Source: Faecalimonas sp.
GTDB taxonomy: Bacteria; Bacillota; Clostridia; Lachnospirales; Lachnospiraceae
NCBI GenBank assembly: GCA_029264305.1
Contig: JARICA010000002.1
Location: forward strand, 1 to 37,814
Length of the DNA: 37,814 nt
Direction of reading: 5' to 3'
The notes beneath the pieces were generated by a model, which saw only the letters and a program-made list of their open reading frames with translations, did not search any database and was not told the origin of the DNA. A program made the translations under genes and the position numbers. Shown here in pieces: positions 24,211 to 32,248 of the stretch (positions within the stretch are counted from its first letter, which is position 1; each line of letters starts with the position of its first letter).

Positions 24211-24750
24211 ATGAAAGAAAAGAAAAAACCAATTGCTATTTTACTTGCTGTTGTGGATTTACTATTGATTGTAGTTTTTGTAGCCACATTTTTCGTTGGA
24301 AGAGTAGAGGGGAAAAAGGTTAAACCAAATTTAGACTCTAATTTCAAACCAAATGCAGTAACATACAAAGAAGTAGATCAAACAAAAGAGTATAAAATAG
24401 ACAAACAAATTACATATGATGGAAAAAGTATTCATACAGGAAAAGCATCAGTGGAGCCAAAGGCTGAACTTGTTTTTCCAGAAAGCGATAAAAACTTGCT
24501 TACAGATGAGCAAATAAACGAAAAAGTAAAAGATCAAGAAACGATTAAATTAGCAATTAATGAAATATATGCTCGTCACGGATATCAATTTACAACAGAA
24601 GAAGAAAATAATCATTTTAATCAATTTGATTGGTATAAAAATATGACAAAACAAGCTGATATGAATAAAGTGAGTGCAGAATTTTCAGAAACAGAGAAAA
24701 GTAATTTAGAAAAATTACAGGCATATTCAAAATCTAAAGGATGGTCATAG
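24211..24750 (+). CDS. YARHG-domain membrane-anchored protein
   Basis: A 179-residue protein with a single N-terminal membrane helix (residues 8-30) after a basic start (MKEKKKP), so the rest is outside the cell. Residues about 98-170 are a YARHG domain: LAINEIYARHGYQFTTEE, then HFNQFDWYKN, which is the family signature. The domain is extracellular and its function is unknown. The stretch between (about 35-95) is polar with no recognised motif. AGGAG precedes ATG by 8 bases. It is 41 bases after the first zinc-ribbon gene and 11 bases before the second, with no terminator between, so all three form an operon. Confidence 0.85.
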   Translation: MKEKKKPIAILLAVVDLLLIVVFVATFFVGRVEGKKVKPNLDSNFKPNAVTYKEVDQTKEYKIDKQITYDGKSIHTGKASVEPKAELVFPESDKNLLTDEQINEKVKDQETIKLAINEIYARHGYQFTTEEENNHFNQFDWYKNMTKQADMNKVSAEFSETEKSNLEKLQAYSKSKGWS

Positions 24751-24761
24751 GGGGTGAGATG

Positions 24762-25979
24762 ATGTTTTGTCCAAATTGTGGAACAGAGTGTAATGATAAA
24801 GATTTATTTTGTGGGGAATGCGGAAGTTCTTTAGCAGAATATAGAGAAGAAGAACAACAAAATACAGTATTATCACAAAAACCAGCAGAACTTCCAAAAA
24901 AGGAAATAAAAATTTCTAAGATGCAATTACTTCTAATAGGGGAAGTAATCATTATGGCAGTGCTATTTATTGGAATTTATTTTTCATTAGATAAAAAATA
25001 TTCAGCTGAAACAACGGCTTTAGAATATTGGAAAGCAAAAGCAAATGGGGAATGGAATAAAGTATATGACTTTTATTCATTCCCAAAAGAAGAAGGATTA
25101 AATAGACAGTTGTATGTAAATGCACATATGGATGATAAAGAAACGAAATATCAATCGATCCAAGTGGAAAAAAATCTGAAGAAAGAAGAAAAAGATTCTG
25201 CTTATTATGTGATATCATATACGACATCGAAAAATGCTGCTAAAAAGTATGCAGAAGTATCACTTATTAAAGGGGAACGAAAATTTTTGTTCTGGAATGA
25301 ATGGCACGTTGTTCCAGAAAATGAAGTTGCAGAAAAATGTAAAATAACAGTCCCTGAAAAAGCAATTGTAAAGTTAAATGGTGAAAAGATAAGAGGGAAA
25401 GAAAAATTAGACAGAAATGGAATGAAAGAAATTGATATGGGGGATATGTTTAGAGGAACATATCAACTAGAAGTATCAGAAGATGGAATGAAAACATATA
25501 AGGATATGTTGGAGATTGATTCGTTTGTAGGTGGCAAGAGAATTGAACTTATTCCAGAAGAAAAAGAAAAAGAAAAATTAGTGAAACAGTTAGGTGATGA
25601 TATAGAATCGCTTTTGAATGCAGCAATTGCAAAAAAAGACTTTAACGCAGTGAAAGAGTTATTTTCGGAAGATGCCCAAAAGCGTTCCTATATTAAATCA
25701 GCATATGAAGGTCTTTATAGGATAACAGATCAAGAAGGAACGGTTATTCATTCTTTTGATTTATCTAACATCAAAATGACAATGAGTGATTACTATGGAC
25801 GTAGAAATGAAATGATGCTTGAGGTTAAAATGACTGTAAAATCAAATTGTAAAAAATTCTGGTCAGAAGAAATACAGACATCAGAAAAAGAAGAAAGAGG
25901 AATAATTACTTATGTAAAAGAAGGAAAAAAATGGAAACTAAAAAATATGCCGATTACATATTATGATATTCTATATTAA
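24762..25979 (+). CDS. Zinc-ribbon, TcaA/YvbJ-like membrane protein
   Basis: A 405-residue protein. N-terminal zinc ribbon MFCPNCGTECNDKDLFCGECGSSL (C-x2-C...C-x2-C), a linker, one membrane helix (about residues 50-72, LLLIGEVIIMAVLFIGIYF), then an outer part. The outer part has an NTF2-like or TcaA-like first segment (about 80-175), a small beta domain (KITVPEKAIVKLNGEKI to about 260) and a second NTF2-like segment (LLNAAIAKKDFNAVKELFSEDA to the end). This order resembles S. aureus TcaA and B. subtilis YvbJ, linked to envelope stress and glycopeptide response. Two adjacent ATGs exist; the second (24762) fits the GGGGGTGA ribosome site better than 24759, and the in-frame ATG at 24741 overlaps the previous gene before that site. 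Last gene of the three-gene operon. Confidence 0.85.
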   Translation: MFCPNCGTECNDKDLFCGECGSSLAEYREEEQQNTVLSQKPAELPKKEIKISKMQLLLIGEVIIMAVLFIGIYFSLDKKYSAETTALEYWKAKANGEWNKVYDFYSFPKEEGLNRQLYVNAHMDDKETKYQSIQVEKNLKKEEKDSAYYVISYTTSKNAAKKYAEVSLIKGERKFLFWNEWHVVPENEVAEKCKITVPEKAIVKLNGEKIRGKEKLDRNGMKEIDMGDMFRGTYQLEVSEDGMKTYKDMLEIDSFVGGKRIELIPEEKEKEKLVKQLGDDIESLLNAAIAKKDFNAVKELFSEDAQKRSYIKSAYEGLYRITDQEGTVIHSFDLSNIKMTMSDYYGRRNEMMLEVKMTVKSNCKKFWSEEIQTSEKEERGIITYVKEGKKWKLKNMPITYYDILY

Positions 25980-25984
25980 AAATT

Positions 25985-26016
25985 AGGGGGACATCTATGG
26001 ATGTCCCCTTTGTCTT
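25985..26016. terminator. Terminator between the zinc-ribbon operon and the DUF5721-like gene
   Basis: GGGGACATC (25987-25995) pairs with GATGTCCCC (26000-26008) around a 4-nt loop, with TTTGTCTTT after it on the plus strand. The minus strand has a short TTTTT shortly beyond the stem, so it probably serves both convergent transcripts. Confidence 0.88.
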
Positions 26017-26504
26017 TACATGAGTTCAAATTCGATTTTTTTCTGTGTGAAAAATTTTTGTATCATTTTATCCCAAGCTTCTTCTAAAGATTTATCTAGT
26101 GTGAAAAGATTCATGGAAGTTCCTGTCACACACTTAAGAGAAGTTCCATCATAAGAGATGTTTAGATATAATCCTTGTACATCTTGAGGTGTGAATGCTA
26201 ATGTTTGCTGTTCTAAAAGTTTTTTGATATTGGTTTCTGCTAATCCGAAGATGAATTTAAACCGTAGAGGGGTGCGTTTTCCTCTAATTAGAGAAAAGCA
26301 ATACTCTCTTAAATCGGTCCATAAGGAATAGTTGCGTTCGGGGAGCATATCCTTATCAAAAAAATCTTTTTGTAATCGTCCATTTATTGAAAATGTGTTA
26401 AAAGTAACAATCTCTCCTTCGATAAAGAGAAAAGAATCAAATGTTTCAGAAAGAAGAAGTTTAGACATAAACTCCTTTACTTCAGAAATTGATAATAAAA
26501 CCAT
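26016..26504 (-). CDS. DUF5721-like protein
   Basis: A 162-residue cytoplasmic protein without membrane segments or cysteine motifs. The start MVLLSISEVKEFMSKLLLSETFDSFLFIEGEIVTFNTFSINGR resembles a conserved family of Lachnospiraceae that I recall as DUF5721; function unknown. The predicted pattern is mixed alpha/beta, with a likely C-terminal helix (SLEEAWDKMIQKFFTQKK). A GGAGG site 5 bases before ATG fixes the start. It is transcribed alone and convergent with the zinc-ribbon operon. Family name from memory of sequence style, so treat it as tentative. Confidence 0.7.
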   Translation of the reverse strand: MVLLSISEVKEFMSKLLLSETFDSFLFIEGEIVTFNTFSINGRLQKDFFDKDMLPERNYSLWTDLREYCFSLIRGKRTPLRFKFIFGLAETNIKKLLEQQTLAFTPQDVQGLYLNISYDGTSLKCVTGTSMNLFTLDKSLEEAWDKMIQKFFTQKKIEFELM

Positions 26505-26597
26505 AATTACCTCCGTAGTCTAATTTTGAATGGTATGTATCTGTGTGATATGAGTATATTAAGGGAAATAATAGAATAGAGATTTGCTATAGGCTAT

Positions 26598-26603
26598 ATT
26601 ATA
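26598..26603 (-). promoter_or_regulatory. Extended -10 promoter of the DUF5721-like gene
   Basis: On the minus strand TGCTATAAT: a full -10 box with the TG extension. The matching -35 (TTTCAA, 17 bases away) is weak, as extended -10 promoters tolerate. Confidence 0.5.
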
Positions 26604-26612
26604 GCAGAAACA

Positions 26613-26641
26613 TTGACTTTTTGAAAGTAAAACAGTATCAT
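26613..26641 (+). promoter_or_regulatory. Promoter of rluF-ligA-clpX
   Basis: TTGACT (26613-26618), a 17-base spacer and TATCAT (26636-26641), 35 bases before the rluF ATG. Confidence 0.75.
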
Positions 26642-26675
26642 AAACCTATGCGTTTAGATAGCAGGGAGTGTGAAA

Positions 26676-27407
26676 ATGAAAGAAGAAATAATTCGTTTAA
26701 ATAAATTTTTAAGTGAAGCTGGTGTATGTTCAAGGCGAGAAGCAGATAAGTTGATTGCGTCTGGAAAGGTCTTTGTAGACGGTAAACGTGCAGAGATGGG
26801 AATGAAAGTTTCGGTTGAACAAGAAGTAAAAGTGGGCAAAAAAGTTGTTAGTACAGGAAAAGAGATGGTACTTTTAGCAGTAAATAAGCCTGTAGGAATA
26901 GTTTGCACAGAAGAAAAGAAAGAAAAGAATAACATTATTCGCTTTTTGAATTACCCGACCAGGATAACATATATAGGACGTTTAGATAAAGATTCGGAAG
27001 GGCTTTTGTTGATGACGAATAATGGAGATATTATTAATAAAATGATGAGAGCTGGGAATCGTCATGAGAAAGAGTATAAAGTAACGGTAAACAAACCAAT
27101 TACTGAGGAATTTATTGAAAAGATGGGACAAGGTGTTCCGATTTTAAATACTATGACAAGACCATGCAAAATAAAAGCAATTGGGAAATATAAATTTAAT
27201 ATTATCTTAACACAAGGGTTAAATAGACAAATTCGAAGGATGTGTGAATATTTTGGCTATAAAGTAACAAGACTAGAAAGAGTACGCGTAATGAATATTA
27301 CACTTGGAAAATTAAAACCCGGAGAATATAGAAAAGTAACGGATGCTGAGATAAAGGAACTTTACGATATGATTAAAGATTCATCAAATGAGACTGTTAT
27401 AGAGTAG
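26676..27407 (+). CDS. rluF: 23S rRNA pseudouridine synthase, RluF type
   Basis: It converts a 23S rRNA uridine (U2604 region, E. coli numbering) to pseudouridine. It has 243 residues: an S4 RNA-binding domain at about 6-62 (LNKFLSEAGVCSRREADKLI) and an RsuA-type catalytic domain with the nucleophilic D104 in GRLDKDSEGLLLMT. RAGNRHEKEYKVTVNKPI and QGLNRQIRRMCEYFGYKV match RluF more closely than RsuA or RluB. The frame is open from a GTG at 26670, but that lies one base from the GGGAG ribosome site, while the ATG at 26676 is 7 bases away and is chosen. First gene of a run with ligA (15 bases gap) and clpX. Confidence 0.93.
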   Translation: MKEEIIRLNKFLSEAGVCSRREADKLIASGKVFVDGKRAEMGMKVSVEQEVKVGKKVVSTGKEMVLLAVNKPVGIVCTEEKKEKNNIIRFLNYPTRITYIGRLDKDSEGLLLMTNNGDIINKMMRAGNRHEKEYKVTVNKPITEEFIEKMGQGVPILNTMTRPCKIKAIGKYKFNIILTQGLNRQIRRMCEYFGYKVTRLERVRVMNITLGKLKPGEYRKVTDAEIKELYDMIKDSSNETVIE

Positions 27408-27422
27408 AAATAGGAGTAAAAG

Positions 27423-29384
27423 ATGACAGATAAGAAAAAACGTATGCAGGAATTGATTGCATGCTTAAATAAAGCTAGCAAATCTTATTATCAAGATGCA
27501 ACAGAGATTATGAGTAATTTTCAATACGATAAATTATATGATGAATTAGTTGCGTTGGAAAAAGAATTAAATATCACCCTTTCTAACAGTCCTACAGTAA
27601 ATGTGGGGTATGAAGTTTTAAGTGAATTACCAAAAGAACGACATGAAAAGCCCATGTTATCTTTAGATAAAACAAAGGAAATTAGCGGGTTAAAGGAGTT
27701 TTTAGGGAAACAGAAGGCAATTATTTCATGGAAGTTAGATGGGTTGACAATTGTGTTAACATATCAAGATGGTGAATTACGAAAAGCAGTAACTCGAGGG
27801 AATGGTGAGGTAGGAGAAGTTATAACAAATAATGCAAAAGTGTTTAAGAATATTCCTCTTCATATTTCTTATAAAGGAGAATTAGTCATTCGTGGGGAAG
27901 CTGTTATAGGCTATAAAGATTTTGAGAAGATTAATGAAGAAATTGAAGATGTAGATGCTAAATATAAAAATCCAAGAAATTTATGTAGTGGTTCGGTACG
28001 TCAATTGAATAATGAAATTACAGCAAAGAGAAATGTGAAGTTTTTTGCGTTTTCACTTGTGAAAGCAGAAGGGATAGATTTTAAAAATTCAAGAAATGAA
28101 CAATTTAGATGGCTCTCGGAACAAGGTTTCGATGTGGTAGAGCATGAAGAAGTAACAAGTTCTGATATTGCAGATAAAGTGGAAAAATTTGCACATAAGA
28201 TAGAAAAGAATGACTTTCCATCGGATGGACTTGTTTTAGTGTATGATGATATTGCTTATGGACAATCCCTTGGCACAACGGCAAAATTTCCAAGAGACTC
28301 TTTTGCTTTTAAATGGGCAGATGAGATTCGCGAAACAACTCTTAGAGAGATAGAGTGGAGTCCATCAAGAACAGGCCTTATTAATCCGGTGGCTATATTT
28401 GATTCAGTAGAATTAGAGGGAACTACAGTGAGCCGTGCAAGTGTTCACAATATTAGCATTATGGAAGAATTAGAATTGGGGATTGGGGATCGAATAGAAG
28501 TTTATAAAGCGAATATGATTATTCCGCAAATCGCAGAAAACTTAACAAGAAGTGGGGTTAAAAATATTCCTGAAAAATGTCCTATATGTAAAGAGAAAAC
28601 GGAGATAAGAAAGGTAAATCATGTAAAAACACTTTATTGTACAAATCCTGAATGTCAAGCAAAGAGGATAAAATCTTTTGCACTTTTTGCCAGTAGAGAT
28701 GCCTTAAATATTGATGGAATGTCAGAGGCAACTTTAGAAAAATTTATACTAGAAGGTTTTATTAAGGAATATGCAGATGTTTTCCACTTAAATCGGTATG
28801 AAGAAAAAATAAAAGCAATGGAAGGATTTGGAGAAAAGTCTTATAATAAATTGCAAGCAAGTATTCAAAAAGCAAGAGTGACGACTTTGCCTAAAGTCAT
28901 TTATAGTTTGGGGATTGCTAATATTGGTTTAGCAAATGCAAAGATGATATGCAAAGAATTTGATAATAATATAGAAGAGATTATGAATGCTACTATTGAT
29001 AGATTGAATCAAATTGATGGCGTTGGTGAAATTATCGCAGGAACTTTTGTGGAATATTTTTCGATAGAAAAACATCGAAGAGAATTTGAAAATCTTTTGG
29101 CTGAAGTTACTATTCCAAAAGATGATGCAGAAAAAGATAAACAGATTTTTGATGGAATTCAATTTGTAATTACAGGAAGTGTAAATCATTTTGCAAATCG
29201 AAATGCAGTAAAGGAAACGATTGAGAGTAAAGGTGGAAAAGTAACAGGAAGTGTTACTTCTAAAACAAATTATTTGATTAATAACGATACAACATCAACT
29301 TCTTCTAAAAATAAGAAGGCGAGGGAATTGGGGATACCGATTATTTCAGAAGAAGAATTTTTGGAAATGTTAAGAGAGGGATAA
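27423..29384 (+). CDS. ligA: NAD-dependent DNA ligase
   Basis: It seals nicks in DNA using NAD+, essential in replication. It has 653 residues with the full domain set: Ia domain (YYQDATEIMSNFQYDKLYDEL), adenylation domain with K104 in SWKLDG, OB fold (NPVAIFDSVELEGTTVSRASVHN), a four-cysteine zinc finger (CPICK...CTNPEC), helix-hairpin-helix repeats (IDGMSEATLEKF, IDGVGEIIAGTFVEYF) and a C-terminal BRCT domain (about 580-650). Some usually strict positions differ (MLSLDKTKE where MLSLGNAFS-like is common), so it is a diverged member, perhaps not the only ligase of the organism. A weak AGGAG stands 7 bases before ATG. Confidence 0.93.
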   Translation: MTDKKKRMQELIACLNKASKSYYQDATEIMSNFQYDKLYDELVALEKELNITLSNSPTVNVGYEVLSELPKERHEKPMLSLDKTKEISGLKEFLGKQKAIISWKLDGLTIVLTYQDGELRKAVTRGNGEVGEVITNNAKVFKNIPLHISYKGELVIRGEAVIGYKDFEKINEEIEDVDAKYKNPRNLCSGSVRQLNNEITAKRNVKFFAFSLVKAEGIDFKNSRNEQFRWLSEQGFDVVEHEEVTSSDIADKVEKFAHKIEKNDFPSDGLVLVYDDIAYGQSLGTTAKFPRDSFAFKWADEIRETTLREIEWSPSRTGLINPVAIFDSVELEGTTVSRASVHNISIMEELELGIGDRIEVYKANMIIPQIAENLTRSGVKNIPEKCPICKEKTEIRKVNHVKTLYCTNPECQAKRIKSFALFASRDALNIDGMSEATLEKFILEGFIKEYADVFHLNRYEEKIKAMEGFGEKSYNKLQASIQKARVTTLPKVIYSLGIANIGLANAKMICKEFDNNIEEIMNATIDRLNQIDGVGEIIAGTFVEYFSIEKHRREFENLLAEVTIPKDDAEKDKQIFDGIQFVITGSVNHFANRNAVKETIESKGGKVTGSVTSKTNYLINNDTTSTSSKNKKARELGIPIISEEEFLEMLREG

Positions 29385-29385
29385 T

Positions 29386-30789
29386 ATGTTAGAGAATGAA
29401 AATAACGTAAAAGATACTGATTTACAAGAAACAACAGATAAAAAAGAAGATGAGTACGAAAAATTTTGTTTTATGTGTAGGCGTCCTGAAAGCATTGCAG
29501 GTAAAATGATTGAATTACCTAATCATATACATGTATGCTCAGATTGTATGCAGAAAAGTTTTGATGCAATGAATAATGGACAGATTGATTATAGTAAATT
29601 AATGAATATACCAGGGATACAGGTAATGAATGTGGAAGATTTGAATAATATGATTCCAAAACAGCAGAAGGTAAAGAAGAAAAAGGCAAAAGAAAAGGTA
29701 GAACCGGCCTTGGATATAAAGAATATACCAGCTCCACATAAAATTAAAGCAAGTTTAGATGAATATATTGTAGGACAGGAACATGCGAAAAAGGCAATGG
29801 CGGTTGCTGTTTATAATCATTATAAAAGAGTTGCTACGAATACGATGGATGATATTGAGATTGAAAAATCAAATATGTTAATGATTGGACCTACAGGGTG
29901 TGGAAAAACATATCTTGTAAAAACATTAGCACGTCTCCTAGATGTACCTTTAGCTATTACAGATGCAACTTCATTGACAGAAGCTGGATATATAGGAGAT
30001 GATATTGAAAGTGTTGTTTCAAAACTATTAGCAGCAGCAGATAACGATGTGGAAAAAGCAGAACAGGGAATTATTTTTATTGATGAAATAGATAAAATTG
30101 CAAAGAAAAAAAATACAAGTCAAAGGGATGTAAGTGGCGAATCTGTTCAACAAGGAATGCTGAAATTACTAGAAGGTAGTGAAGTGGAAGTGCCTGTGGG
30201 AGCAAATAGCAAGAATGCGATGGTTCCTCTTACAACTGTTAATACAAAAAATATTTTATTTATTTGCGGTGGAGCATTTCCAGGTTTAGAAGAAATTATT
30301 AAAGAACGTTTAAATAAACAAGCATCGGTAGGTTTTATGGCTGACTTAAAAGATAAATATGATCATGACAAGAATCTTTTAGAAAAAGTAGAAGTGGAAG
30401 ATATTAGAAATTTTGGCATGATTCCGGAGTTTATTGGTCGTCTTCCGGTAATTTTTACATTACAAGGATTAGATAAAGATAAATTAGTAAGAATTTTAAA
30501 AGAACCTAAAAATGCAATTTTAAAACAGTATCAAAAACTACTTGCTTTAGATGAGGTGAAATTAGAATTTCACGAGGATGCATTGGGAGCAATTGCAGAA
30601 AAAGCGATGAAAAAGAATACAGGTGCAAGAGGATTGAGAGCGATTATTGAAGAGTTTATGCTTGATATTATGTATGAGATTCCAAAAGATGATAATATTG
30701 GACAAGTAACAATTACAAAGGATTACATAGAAGGAACAGGAGGTCCGATTATTCTTCTTCGTGGACAAGGGGCTATTGAAGAAAAGTGA
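29386..30789 (+). CDS. clpX: ClpX-type AAA+ unfoldase, diverged
   Basis: An ATP-driven hexameric protein unfoldase, 467 residues. The ClpX zinc-binding domain has C28, C31, C51 and C54. Walker A is GPTGCGKT (168-175), the pore loop GYIGD (201-205), Walker B IIFIDEID (229-236), the arginine finger R352 and sensor II GARGLR (413-418). Oddities: the stretch where E. coli ClpX has the RKH substrate loop aligns without gaps but reads SKN (275-277), and the ClpP-docking IGF tripeptide reads VGF (315-317). The linker between zinc domain and AAA module is basic (KVKKKKAKEKVE). The gene is not next to clpP, tig or lon but follows ligA after one base. It may be the housekeeping ClpX of a diverged lineage or a second, specialised paralogue. 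Confidence 0.9.
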   Translation: MLENENNVKDTDLQETTDKKEDEYEKFCFMCRRPESIAGKMIELPNHIHVCSDCMQKSFDAMNNGQIDYSKLMNIPGIQVMNVEDLNNMIPKQQKVKKKKAKEKVEPALDIKNIPAPHKIKASLDEYIVGQEHAKKAMAVAVYNHYKRVATNTMDDIEIEKSNMLMIGPTGCGKTYLVKTLARLLDVPLAITDATSLTEAGYIGDDIESVVSKLLAAADNDVEKAEQGIIFIDEIDKIAKKKNTSQRDVSGESVQQGMLKLLEGSEVEVPVGANSKNAMVPLTTVNTKNILFICGGAFPGLEEIIKERLNKQASVGFMADLKDKYDHDKNLLEKVEVEDIRNFGMIPEFIGRLPVIFTLQGLDKDKLVRILKEPKNAILKQYQKLLALDEVKLEFHEDALGAIAEKAMKKNTGARGLRAIIEEFMLDIMYEIPKDDNIGQVTITKDYIEGTGGPIILLRGQGAIEEK

Positions 30790-30906
30790 TAAAAATAAAA
30801 CAAAAAAAATATAAAAATTGTAAAAAATGACGGTTGCAAAACATCTCTAATGGGTGTAATCTGAATAAGGTTTTTAAGAGAAGAGAAAAGACAAGGAGAT
30901 GTAGAC

Positions 30907-32187
30907 ATGGAAGAGTATCGTTATTTGTTAGACGTTGCAATTATTCTTTTGAGTACAAAAGTATTAGGTCTTGCAACAAGAAGAGTACAAATGCCACAGG
31001 TAGTAGGAGCATTATTAGCAGGGCTGGTATTAGGACCGGCGATGCTTGGTATATTAACGGAAACAAGTTTTATCCATGAAATTGCAGAAATCGGTGTTAT
31101 TGTTTTAATGTTTTGTGCAGGTATGGAGACAGATGTTAAGGAATTAAAAGAAAGTGGAAAAGCGTCATTTATCATTGCACTTTTCGGTGTTATTGTTCCT
31201 CTGATTGGAGGATTTGGAATTGCTTATTTCTTTAACAAGCCAGAATTGATTTCTTCAGATGCGGGTTGCAGCATCTTTTTACAAAATATTTTTATTGGGA
31301 TTATTTTGACAGCAACATCAGTAAGTATTACAGTAGAGACATTGAAAGAACTTGGAAAATTAAAAACTCGTTCGGGAAATGCAATTTTAGGAGCTGCTAT
31401 TATTGATGATATTTTAGGGATCGTAGCATTGACAATTGTAACAAGTATGGCGGATTCTTCCGTAAGTATTGCAGTTGTATTATTGAAAATTGCAGGATTT
31501 TTCGTTTTTTCTGGGATTATTGGTATCTTGTTTTACAAAATATTTAAAAAATGGAGTGAAACATCCAATAAACCACTTAGAAGACATGCAATTATTGCAT
31601 TTGTATTTTGTTTATTAATGGCGTTTATTGCTGAAGTTGGATTTGGAGTTGCAGACATTACAGGTGCATTTATCGCAGGTTTGATTATTTCAAATACGTC
31701 ACGTTCAGCATTTGTAGCATCAAAATTTGATACATTATCATATATGTTGTTATCACCAATCTTTTTTGCGAGTATCGGATTGAAAGTTGTATTACCGAAA
31801 ATGTCAGTTGCAGTTGTAGTATTTTCAATAGTACTATGTATCATAGCTATTTTAACAAAGATTATCGGTTGTGGTTTAGGTGCAAAAGTTTGTGGATATG
31901 AAAATTATCAGTGCAAACGAATTGGTGTCGGAATGATTTCACGTGGTGAGGTTGCATTAATTGTAGCAAGTAAAGGAGAAGCATTGGGACTTTTAGGTTC
32001 TAATTTCTTAGGACCAATTATCATTGTTGTTGTTATTACTACAATTATTACACCGATTTTATTAAAAATTGTATTCAAATCAACACCATCAAATGAACAT
32101 CCATCTGATTATGCAGGAAGTAATAAATTTGCAGAATATGATGAAAGTGTTCGTGGAATGCGTGAAGAAAAAGAAATTTGGAAATAA
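30907..32187 (+). CDS. Kef-type cation:proton antiporter (CPA2)
   Basis: A 426-residue membrane protein with about 11 to 12 helices from residue 5 to 395, and a short polar tail without TrkA-N or TrkA-C domains. Motifs of the Na+/H+ exchanger fold are present: MPQVVGALLAGLVLGPAMLG, VLMFCAGMETDVKELK, TATSVSITVETLKELGKLKTRSGNAILGAAIIDDILGI (the unwound-helix Asp-Asp pair) and GMISRGEVALIVASKGEALG. CPA2 members exchange K+ or Na+ for H+, for pH and salt balance; ion choice is not evident. AAGGAG is 6 to 7 bases before ATG. The 117-base AT-rich gap upstream shows no clear promoter or riboswitch. A strong terminator follows. Confidence 0.92.
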   Translation: MEEYRYLLDVAIILLSTKVLGLATRRVQMPQVVGALLAGLVLGPAMLGILTETSFIHEIAEIGVIVLMFCAGMETDVKELKESGKASFIIALFGVIVPLIGGFGIAYFFNKPELISSDAGCSIFLQNIFIGIILTATSVSITVETLKELGKLKTRSGNAILGAAIIDDILGIVALTIVTSMADSSVSIAVVLLKIAGFFVFSGIIGILFYKIFKKWSETSNKPLRRHAIIAFVFCLLMAFIAEVGFGVADITGAFIAGLIISNTSRSAFVASKFDTLSYMLLSPIFFASIGLKVVLPKMSVAVVVFSIVLCIIAILTKIIGCGLGAKVCGYENYQCKRIGVGMISRGEVALIVASKGEALGLLGSNFLGPIIIVVVITTIITPILLKIVFKSTPSNEHPSDYAGSNKFAEYDESVRGMREEKEIWK

Positions 32188-32191
32188 ATAT

Positions 32192-32222
32192 AAAGGGTTT
32201 CGCAATTATGCGGAACCCTTTT
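32192..32222 (+). terminator. Terminator between the antiporter and subtilase genes
   Basis: A 13-bp stem with one G-T pair (AAAGGGTTTCGCA, 32192-32204, with TGCGGAACCCTTT, 32209-32221) and an ATTA loop, then T-rich bases. It lies only 27 bases before the subtilase start, with no evident promoter between, so some read-through is likely. Confidence 0.85.
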
Positions 32223-32248
32223 CATATATTGAAAATAAAAAGGGAAAT

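Noticed and set aside
30790-30906. Riboswitch or leader peptide before the antiporter gene
   Set aside because: A seven-residue frame (MTVAKHL) has no ribosome site, and I see no conserved riboswitch core or terminator. A covariance-model search would be needed to change this.
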